Source of the DNA: Gammaproteobacteria bacterium
GTDB taxonomy: Bacteria; Pseudomonadota; Gammaproteobacteria; UBA9214
Direction: 5' to 3'
DNA: 5,936 bases
NCBI GenBank assembly: GCA_029881775.1
Contig: JAOULY010000144.1
Coordinates: forward strand, 1 to 5,936
Part shown: positions 1 to 4,343 of the stretch, piece by piece
How the letters are laid out: the number at the start of each line of letters is the position of its first letter
Numbering within the stretch: the first letter of the stretch is position 1
Translations under genes and position numbers: made by a program
The notes under the pieces: model-generated
Database searches by the model: none
The model's input: only the letters and a program-made list of their open reading frames with translations
What the model was told of the DNA's origin: nothing

Positions 1-72
1 CCGACATCATCGGTGCCACCGACATCTTCCCCTTCATACACCCGGTCAGATAACAACCGGTTGCTCCGACTC

Positions 73-1068
73 GTGAACACCCGCTGCAAGGCGGGTGTTC
101 TGCTTTGCGGTCTGTTACTGAGCGGATGCGCCAGCCCGCCACAGACCCGGCAACTGCTGCATGCACAGCCGGACGCTCTACCGCTCGTGCACGAAATTGT
201 GCAGACGCCCTTCTTCCCGCAGTCCCGTTACCAGTGCGGACCGGCGGCACTGGCAACAGTACTGTCGGCGCACGGCATCGACATCACAGCCGATGCTCTC
301 GTTGAGCAGGTCTATACACCCGGCCTTGCGGGCAGCATGGCGGAAGAAATAACCGCCACGGCACGCCGCTACGGCATGCTGGCCTACCCGCTGGCCCCTG
401 TACTGGAAGATGTGCTCGCCGAGATTGCACATGATCACCCGGTACTTGTTTTCCAGAACCTCGGGCTGCGCTGGATTCCGCGCTGGCATTTTGCCGTCGT
501 GGTCGGTTATGACCTTGACTCGCAGACACTGGTACTGCGCTCCGGCACGACACGTCGCTGGACCACCCCGCTGGCAACATTCGAGCGGACATGGGCCCGG
601 GGGCGGCACCGTGCATGGGTCATCGTGCCGGCCGGCACCGTGCCACACACGGCGGATGTCTTGCCGTATCTCAAGACCGCCCGGGAACTCGAACGGACCG
701 GCAAGCCCGGTGCCGCCCGACAGGCCTGGCTGGCCGGTACGGTGAGGTGGCCGGAAAACTTCCGGGCATGGATGGCGCTCGGTAACAGTTATTACGCCAC
801 CGGCGAATTCGCGCTGGCGACACCGGCTTTCCAGCGCGCGACCGAACTGTCACCACAGGAACCGGCCGGCTGGAACAACCTGGCCTACGCCCTCGTAAAG
901 AACCGCTGCCCGCACGCCGCGCAACAGGCCGCCGCCTGCGCTCGGCAGCTGGCCCCGGACAATATGCAATACCGGCAAACCGCCATGGAAATAACGGCAC
1001 TTGCCAGCGGCAGTGATGCAGCCGGTTGCCCGTCGATTTTGTGTACCGGCGCGCAACCGCACGATTAA
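73..1068 (+). CDS. PA2778-family C39-like cysteine peptidase lipoprotein with TPR repeats
   Basis: Probable envelope-anchored papain-like (peptidase C39-like) cysteine peptidase; substrate unknown. Residues are numbered from GTG 13. A hydrophobic stretch ending in the lipobox LLSGC puts the lipidated Cys at residue 39. The peptidase core spans about 65-210, with QCGPAAL (Gln74, Cys75) and RWHF (His159). The residue where C39 enzymes usually carry the Asp is in LRSG (Ser177), which I recall as typical of the PA2778 group. Two or three TPR-like units follow (about 217-320; the clearest is 251-284). The reading frame is open to the window edge, so starts at GTG 13, TTG 61, GTG 73 or further upstream are possible. 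I prefer GTG 73 because it gives a 19-residue lipoprotein signal ending at the Cys; GTG 13 would give 351 residues with an unusually long n-region. No start has a clear ribosome site, so coupling to an upstream gene is plausible. In Pseudomonas the homologue sits beside PA2779; that partner would lie left of the window. Confidence 0.88.
   Translation: MNTRCKAGVLLCGLLLSGCASPPQTRQLLHAQPDALPLVHEIVQTPFFPQSRYQCGPAALATVLSAHGIDITADALVEQVYTPGLAGSMAEEITATARRYGMLAYPLAPVLEDVLAEIAHDHPVLVFQNLGLRWIPRWHFAVVVGYDLDSQTLVLRSGTTRRWTTPLATFERTWARGRHRAWVIVPAGTVPHTADVLPYLKTARELERTGKPGAARQAWLAGTVRWPENFRAWMALGNSYYATGEFALATPAFQRATELSPQEPAGWNNLAYALVKNRCPHAAQQAAACARQLAPDNMQYRQTAMEITALASGSDAAGCPSILCTGAQPHD
75..100 (+). 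promoter_or_regulatory. Perfect 10-bp-stem hairpin within the peptidase signal-peptide codons
   Basis: The arms GAACACCCGC (75-84) and GCGGGTGTTC (91-100) are perfect inverse complements around the loop TGCAAG, followed by TGCTTT. The shape is that of an intrinsic terminator with a weak T tract. It lies in codons for the n- and h-regions of the lipoprotein signal and includes the last base of the GTG 73 start codon. It could be the terminator of an upstream gene that the coding sequence now overlaps, an attenuator, or a translational cis-element. Function is inferred only from shape. Confidence 0.55.
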
Positions 1069-1111
1069 AACAGCCCGGTGTTTTACCCCTGGCGGCCTGT
1101 CGAAATGAAGC

Positions 1112-1120
1112 TGTTATACT
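1112..1120 (+). promoter_or_regulatory. Extended -10 promoter of the MBL-fold hydrolase gene
   Basis: TGTTATACT reads as an extended -10 element: TG at 1112-1113, one base, then TATACT at 1115-1120 (5 of 6 to TATAAT). No good -35 box lies 16-18 bases upstream (the region is GGCGGCCT-like), which fits an extended -10 promoter. Transcription would begin near 1127, inside the adjacent palindrome, giving a leader of about 55 bases. No other strong sigma-70 candidate is visible in the 1069-1181 gap. Confidence 0.5.
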
Positions 1121-1133
1121 GTTTGCAAACAGT
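1118..1133. promoter_or_regulatory. Perfect 16-bp palindrome, probable operator
   Basis: ACTGTTTGCAAACAGT is a perfect inverted repeat. It shares its first three bases with the -10 box and covers the expected start point of transcription, the classic position for a repressor that blocks initiation. Its spacing (CTGT-N6-ACAG) is two bases shorter than the enterobacterial LexA box, so it is not a canonical SOS site. I cannot name the regulator, and no regulator gene is encoded in the window. A short hairpin at the RNA 5' end is the alternative. Confidence 0.5.
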
Positions 1134-1143
1134 CCCACTGAGC

Positions 1144-1172
1144 ACTGTTTCGCAACCAGTCCAGTACACTGG
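1144..1172. repeat. Two further inverted repeats with ACTG/CAGT ends before the MBL gene
   Basis: ACTGTTTCGCAACCAGT (1144-1160) resembles the perfect palindrome at 1118-1133, with one extra base and one mismatched arm position. CCAGT-AC-ACTGG (1161-1172) follows directly and runs into the ribosome site GGAG (1171-1174). They may be extra binding sites for the same regulator or leader hairpins that mask the ribosome site. The similarity is seen directly; the role is inferred. Confidence 0.4.
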
Positions 1173-1181
1173 AGAACAACC

Positions 1182-2132
1182 ATGAATCGCCTGACTAGTT
1201 TTTTCTGCCTCGCTCTTTTTGCCATCGGGATACACGCAGAGACACGCGGCCCCGCGGTGCCGGATTACCCCCTCGACAAGGTCGCCGACAATGTCTACGT
1301 GATACACGGGCCGCTGCAGATGCCCAACCCCGATAACCAGGGCTTCATGAACAACCCGGGCATCGTGCTGACCGATGCCGGCGTCGTTATCCTGGACCCC
1401 GGTGCTTCGGTGCAGAGCGGCGAAATGGTGTTACGCGCTGTCAGCAAGCTGACCAGGCAACCGGTCGTCGCTGTTTTCAACTCCCATGTCCACGGCGATC
1501 ACTGGCTGGGCAACCAGGCGGTACGCGCGGCCTGGCCGCAGGCAGCCATCTACGCCCATCCGAACATGATCAGCCTGATTGCGGACGGTGAAGGCGACAG
1601 CTGGGTAACGCTCATGGACCAGCTGACAGAAGGCAAGACCGCCGGCACCACGGTGGTCGCACCTGATAAGGCCGTTAATCACGGCGACGAGATCCGCGTG
1701 GGCAAGCACACCTTCCGCATTCACCACTATGGCAAGGCCCATACGACGACGGACATCATGGTTGAAGTGGTCGAACCCGGCGTGGTGTTTACCGGCGACA
1801 ATGCGCTCAACGGACGCGTCACCCGTCTCGATGACGGCGACATCCAGGGTAACATCCAGGCCTTAACCAGTATCCTCAAGACCGACGCTGCGGTGTATGT
1901 ACCCGGACATGGTATGAGCGGCGACCGCTCGGTGGTGGATAACATGCATACCTATCTCGATACGCTATACAGCAGTGTCGCGGTACTGTTCGAGGAAGGC
2001 CTGAGCGATTTCGAAATGAAAGACACGGTCAGCGCAAAACTGCAGGCCTATGCCGACTGGGAAGACTTCGATGTACAGCTTGGCAAACACATCAGCTTCG
2101 CCTACCTGAAGATCGAGGCAGCGGCGTTCTGA
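1182..2132 (+). CDS. Exported metallo-beta-lactamase-fold metallo-hydrolase
   Basis: A 316-residue secreted dinuclear-metal hydrolase of the MBL superfamily; substrate unknown. The ATG at 1182 is chosen because GGAG (1171-1174) lies 7 bases upstream and the protein then opens with a clean Sec signal peptide, with likely cleavage after IHA (residue 19). The frame is open back to 1026, but that extension has no signal or family match. Metal ligands are all present: HVHGDH (His102, His104, Asp106, His107), His187 in KAHTTTD, bridging Asp206 in FTGDN, and His243 in PGHG. The bridging Asp resembles glyoxalase II and SoxH-like hydrolases rather than B1/B3 beta-lactamases, so antibiotic hydrolysis is not the first guess. 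The C-terminal 65 residues are helical in character. The gene probably has its own promoter and operator (1112-1172) and is not obviously part of the peptidase unit 113 bases upstream. Confidence 0.94.
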   Translation: MNRLTSFFCLALFAIGIHAETRGPAVPDYPLDKVADNVYVIHGPLQMPNPDNQGFMNNPGIVLTDAGVVILDPGASVQSGEMVLRAVSKLTRQPVVAVFNSHVHGDHWLGNQAVRAAWPQAAIYAHPNMISLIADGEGDSWVTLMDQLTEGKTAGTTVVAPDKAVNHGDEIRVGKHTFRIHHYGKAHTTTDIMVEVVEPGVVFTGDNALNGRVTRLDDGDIQGNIQALTSILKTDAAVYVPGHGMSGDRSVVDNMHTYLDTLYSSVAVLFEEGLSDFEMKDTVSAKLQAYADWEDFDVQLGKHISFAYLKIEAAAF

Positions 2133-2144
2133 GGCTGCGCTCAG
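2129..2144. repeat. Short inverted repeat holding both convergent stop codons
   Basis: CTGAG (2129-2133) and CTCAG (2140-2144) are inverse complements around a 6-base loop. The left arm contains the TGA of the MBL gene and the right arm contains, on the minus strand, the TGA of the Trp-rich gene. With a 5-bp stem and no T tract it is at best a weak two-way terminator; it could be chance. Confidence 0.25.
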
Positions 2145-2338
2145 CTAACCGGTAGCAGCGAGTTTTCCCAGCCAAACGCGCTGGAATGGCCCAGGCGGAC
2201 GCAATCACCCACCTCGTTCTCATACCAGCCACAGTCATTGCGCAGCGGTTCGATGCTGTAGCCCCACCAGACACCGGAACTGTCCTGCGCAACCCACCTG
2301 ACCCAGTCAGGCCGTGGAAATGTAGCTCCTTCATTCAT
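2141..2338 (-). CDS. Small Trp-rich conserved-looking protein, function unknown
   Basis: A 65-residue soluble protein with no signal peptide or membrane segment. It is rich in tryptophan (Trp12, 15, 24, 25, 38, 57) and has an ordered-looking core: FPRPDWVRW, GVWWGY and GWYENEVG. The start ATG at 2338 overlaps the end of the acetyltransferase gene by 8 bases (the ATGAATGA arrangement), which argues that it is real and translated by coupling. I recall similar small FPRPDW/WYENE proteins as uncharacterised in gammaproteobacteria but cannot verify this. A longer frame open to 2536 exists, but it would run through the acetyltransferase gene and has no matching features. The 3' end lies 8 bases from the convergent MBL stop. 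No function is proposed. Confidence 0.75.
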   Translation of the reverse strand: MNEGATFPRPDWVRWVAQDSSGVWWGYSIEPLRNDCGWYENEVGDCVRLGHSSAFGWENSLLPVS

Positions 2339-2591
2339 CCCTGTGTCTCCTCTCCAGAAAGCGCCGCACATACCAGCAACTCGCCTGCATACGGTAATCC
2401 TGCTCGCGCGCCCACTTGATCCCGGTGCGCACCAGCTTCTCGGCGATACCCTGGCCACGCAAAGCCACCGGCACGAAGGTGCGGGTAAAGTCGATCTGCC
2501 GGTCCGGTAAAAGCCGGTATTCAAGCACCGACTCAAGACCCCCGCTGATCACCACAAAACGCTGTTGCCCGGCCTGGTGCTGGACGTCCAT
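2331..2591 (-). CDS. Mini-GNAT N-acetyltransferase (YjdJ / Acetyltransf_CG type)
   Basis: An 86-residue single-domain acetyl-CoA-dependent N-acetyltransferase of the short GNAT branch (COG2388, Acetyltransf_CG); acceptor unknown. The acetyl-CoA pyrophosphate loop is VPVALRGQGIAEKLV, with the RGQGIA core at residues 45-50 after the beta strand DFTRTFVP. The C-terminal SCWYVRRFLERR carries the conserved-looking Cys72 and Tyr-Val pair of this branch. Length fits the family, so it is not a truncated larger GNAT. The ATG at 2591 has an excellent ribosome site, GGAGG at 2603-2599, spaced 7 bases. The gene is first in a two-gene unit with the Trp-rich protein and diverges from ychJ. A partial inverted repeat (CCGGC 2602-2606, GCCGG 2618-2622) touches the ribosome site and might damp translation. 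Confidence 0.9.
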   Translation of the reverse strand: MDVQHQAGQQRFVVISGGLESVLEYRLLPDRQIDFTRTFVPVALRGQGIAEKLVRTGIKWAREQDYRMQASCWYVRRFLERRHRDE

Positions 2592-2622
2592 GGGTGCCCC
2601 TCCGGCATGTCATTCCCGCCGG

Positions 2623-2631
2623 ATAGTACCA
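2623..2631 (-). promoter_or_regulatory. Possible extended -10 of the GNAT/Trp-rich unit
   Basis: On the minus strand TGGTACTAT (2631-2623) has the extended-TG feature and a 4-of-6 -10 hexamer, about 30 bases before the GNAT start. No good -35 box is visible. It is the best candidate in the divergent gap, but a weak one. Confidence 0.25.
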
Positions 2632-2651
2632 GTAATTTCATGCGTACGGTT

Positions 2652-2682
2652 GTGACACGGAACACGCAGGATTTGGTATATT
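2652..2682 (+). promoter_or_regulatory. Probable sigma-70 promoter of ychJ
   Basis: A -35 candidate GTGACA (2652-2657, 5 of 6) and an extended -10, TGG then TATATT (2677-2682, 5 of 6), are separated by 19 bases. The spacer is long, but the TG extension compensates. The transcript would start near 2689, just before the ribosome site AGGAAG (2693-2698). Confidence 0.5.
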
Positions 2683-2708
2683 GTGCGTTTTCAGGAAGCC
2701 AGAAAGTC

Positions 2709-3200
2709 ATGAGCGAAACAACACCCTGCCCGTGTGGTTCCGGACTGGAATATACCGTCTGCTGTGAACCCTATATCAGCGGGAAAAAGCACGCGCCCGG
2801 CCCCGAGGCGCTGATGCGGTCACGCTATACCGCCTACACGCAGCAGGCAATGCCGTATCTTGCTGACACCCTGCACCCCGGCCAGCGCAACGATTACGAC
2901 GAAGCCGGCGCGGCGAAATGGGCCCGCGAGTCGGAATGGGAGGCCCTCGAGATCGTCTCCGTGTCCGGGCAGACCGACACGGACGGCAAGGTCGAGTTCA
3001 AGGCCACCTACCGCCGCAACGGTGAACGCCTCGTACACCACGAGCTGGCCGAGTTTCGCAAGTCAGGGGATACCTGGTACTTCTTTGACGGCAAACTGGT
3101 CGGGCCGGGCCAGTACACACGCGAATTGCCGAAGGTTGGACGCAACGATCCCTGCCCGTGCGGCAGCGGCAAAAAATTCAAGAAATGCTGCGGCCCCTGA
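2709..3200 (+). CDS. ychJ: YchJ-family protein with two SEC-C zinc-binding motifs
   Basis: A 163-residue cytoplasmic protein of the YchJ (UPF0225) family, biochemical role not established. It has the family layout: an N-terminal SEC-C motif (CPC at 7-9, CC at 18-19, CxCx8CC), an NTF2-like central domain (about residues 28-135, with the family signature LMRSRYTAY near 35-43 and DTWYFFDG near 121-128), and a second SEC-C motif at the C-terminus (GRNDPCPCGSGKKFKKCC, Cys149, 151, 160, 161). SEC-C motifs bind zinc and in SecA contact SecB and ribosomes. E. coli YchJ is about 152 residues, so this is full length. The ATG at 2709 fits because the first motif begins at once, as in E. coli, and AGGAAG lies 10 bases upstream; the longer frame to 2565 would run across the promoter. 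It appears monocistronic, with a 79-base gap to the next gene. Confidence 0.94.
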   Translation: MSETTPCPCGSGLEYTVCCEPYISGKKHAPGPEALMRSRYTAYTQQAMPYLADTLHPGQRNDYDEAGAAKWARESEWEALEIVSVSGQTDTDGKVEFKATYRRNGERLVHHELAEFRKSGDTWYFFDGKLVGPGQYTRELPKVGRNDPCPCGSGKKFKKCCGP

Positions 3201-3217
3201 CGATTATTAATATTAAC

Positions 3218-3249
3218 TTTACATCGCCATGCCTGGTGTTGCGTAGAAT
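3218..3249 (+). promoter_or_regulatory. Possible promoter of the PDC-sensor gene
   Basis: TTTACA (3218-3223, 5 of 6) and TAGAAT (3244-3249, 5 of 6) are the best -35/-10 pair in the ychJ-PDC gap, but the 20-base spacer is too long for a strong sigma-70 promoter. An AT-rich palindrome TTAATATTAA (3207-3216) sits just upstream, where an UP element would be. Direct evidence is only the hexamer matches. Confidence 0.35.
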
Positions 3250-3253
3250 GACA

Positions 3254-3270
3254 GCCGTTTGCTTAACGGC
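3254..3270 (+). promoter_or_regulatory. Hairpin at the translation start of the PDC-sensor gene
   Basis: GCCGTT (3254-3259) and AACGGC (3265-3270) form a perfect 6-bp stem with the loop TGCTT, ending 9 bases before the ATG at 3280. It occupies the place where a Shine-Dalgarno site would be expected, and none is recognisable there. Confidence 0.4.
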
Positions 3271-3279
3271 CATCGGCAC

Positions 3280-4236
3280 ATGAGTACCATGAAAGACACC
3301 TGGAAAGATGCTATCCACCGGCAGCGCGTATCACTGGCCGGCGAACTGCAAGCCCCCCTGGGTAAACTGGCGACGCTGTGCGCCGGTGTATGGGGTTCGC
3401 GCGAACAACTCGATATCGTTCTCAAGGACAATTTCAGATCCGTCCCCTACTGTATGTTTCTCTATGCCCTGGACACCCGCGGCATACAGGTCAGCGACAA
3501 CATCAGCCATGGCGGCCTGCTGCCCGAGCACTACGGACGCGACCGTTCGCAACGCCCGTACATGCGCGAGGCCGTACCGGCCTGGGGCTTCCTGTTATCA
3601 AACGCCTATCTCAGCCTGCGCGCCGGGCGGCCCTCGGTAACCGCCCTGCAGGTAGTGCGCAAGGACGGCGAGACGGTCGGCTACATCGGCGCCGATTTTG
3701 ACTTGCGTGACCTGCCGGTGACCGGTGCACACTACGAGGAATCGCATGACTGGCGCCAGATCAAGGGCGACCCGGCCATTCGTGGAACCGTGTTCCAGCA
3801 GTGCCGGGTCGACAGCCTGATGGATAAAAACATGGAACCGGCGATGGCCATCCTGGAAGAGCTGATCACGGAACGCGGCCTGTTCCAGGCAGTTATTCAT
3901 TTTTCCAGCAGCCGGGCAACCGTGTGGTTCATCGATGACCCGTTCCGCTATCGCATCCTCGATCACGAGGCACTGAGTGATCCGGATATCTGCATGTTGT
4001 ATCCAAGCACGTCATACCCGGAAGATGCCTTGATCCCGAAGAACATTGTCATTTCGATCCTCAACGGGATGCGCCAGTTGCGCACAGCCGATGAAACACT
4101 GTACCTGCGTTCCGCCTCGATCAATATTTTCAACGGCATGATCAGCCTGACGTTCTCGTGCGACGGTTCGCATTACATGTCGTGGAGCGAATTCCTCGAC
4201 AAGGACATGACCTTCTGGCTCGGCAGCGCGGCCTGA
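3280..4236 (+). CDS. PDC/Cache sensor domain-containing protein, apparently soluble
   Basis: A 318-residue protein with a PDC (PhoQ-DcuS-CitA, Cache-like) ligand-binding domain and a C-terminal domain I cannot name. The sensor part covers about residues 40-150: LYALDTRGIQVSDN (61-74), the Cache signature GRDRSQRPYM (86-95), and VGYIGADFDLRDLP (133-146). PDC domains commonly bind small carboxylates or amino acids. The C-terminal part (about 170-318) has conserved-looking FSSSRATVWFIDDPFRYR and SINIFNGMISLTFSCDGSHY segments. No kinase, GGDEF, methyl-accepting or DNA-binding domain is seen, and there is no signal peptide or membrane segment, which is odd for a PDC domain. ATG 3280 is chosen; ATG 3289 and TTG 3259 are alternatives, none with a good ribosome site. 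It lies just upstream of gltA with a 107-base gap. Confidence 0.85.
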   Translation: MSTMKDTWKDAIHRQRVSLAGELQAPLGKLATLCAGVWGSREQLDIVLKDNFRSVPYCMFLYALDTRGIQVSDNISHGGLLPEHYGRDRSQRPYMREAVPAWGFLLSNAYLSLRAGRPSVTALQVVRKDGETVGYIGADFDLRDLPVTGAHYEESHDWRQIKGDPAIRGTVFQQCRVDSLMDKNMEPAMAILEELITERGLFQAVIHFSSSRATVWFIDDPFRYRILDHEALSDPDICMLYPSTSYPEDALIPKNIVISILNGMRQLRTADETLYLRSASINIFNGMISLTFSCDGSHYMSWSEFLDKDMTFWLGSAA

Positions 4237-4343
4237 ACACAGAGACAAATCACAGACACACGCACCCGCGTATGTTACAAACACATTGCAGCGGAGAATT
4301 CCGCACCCGGGAACGAACCGGAACCAACAGGGGGTGAACACCG
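4237..4343 (+). promoter_or_regulatory. gltA leader with hairpin and T-poor, CA-rich stretch
   Basis: Bases 4237-4270 contain only one T and more C than G, a makeup that could serve as a Rho loading site after the PDC gene. GCGGA-GAAT-TCCGC (4291-4304) is a perfect 5-bp-stem hairpin. I find no convincing -35/-10 pair (TATGTT at 4271-4276 is the best -10-like string). The ribosome site is AGGGGGTGA (4329-4337), 6 bases before the gltA ATG. Confidence 0.35.

Noticed and set aside
178..648. Long minus-strand frame opposite the peptidase gene
   Set aside because: Cys- and Arg-rich shadow translation of a GC-rich gene, with no motif or ribosome site; the plus-strand product is clearly real.
1118..1160. 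Possible LexA (SOS) boxes in the MBL leader
   Set aside because: The perfect palindrome is CTGT-N6-ACAG, two bases short of the enterobacterial CTGT-N8-ACAG box, and the second repeat lacks the right ACAG arm.
1026..1181. Longer N-terminal form of the MBL hydrolase
   Set aside because: It would run across the promoter, palindromes and ribosome site, and would bury the signal peptide.
671..1225. 184-codon minus-strand frame crossing the peptidase-MBL gap
   Set aside because: Arg-rich low-complexity translation with no domain; it crosses two well-supported plus-strand genes and a promoter.
2339..2536. Longer form of the minus-strand Trp-rich protein
   Set aside because: It would lie wholly in another frame of the GNAT gene; the part upstream of Met67 of that frame has no family features, and the ATG overlap at 2338 explains the start better.
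2651..2666. CRP-like site TGTGA-N6-ACACG before ychJ
   Set aside because: Only the left half matches; the right half agrees at 3 of 5 positions, and the palindrome is not otherwise supported.
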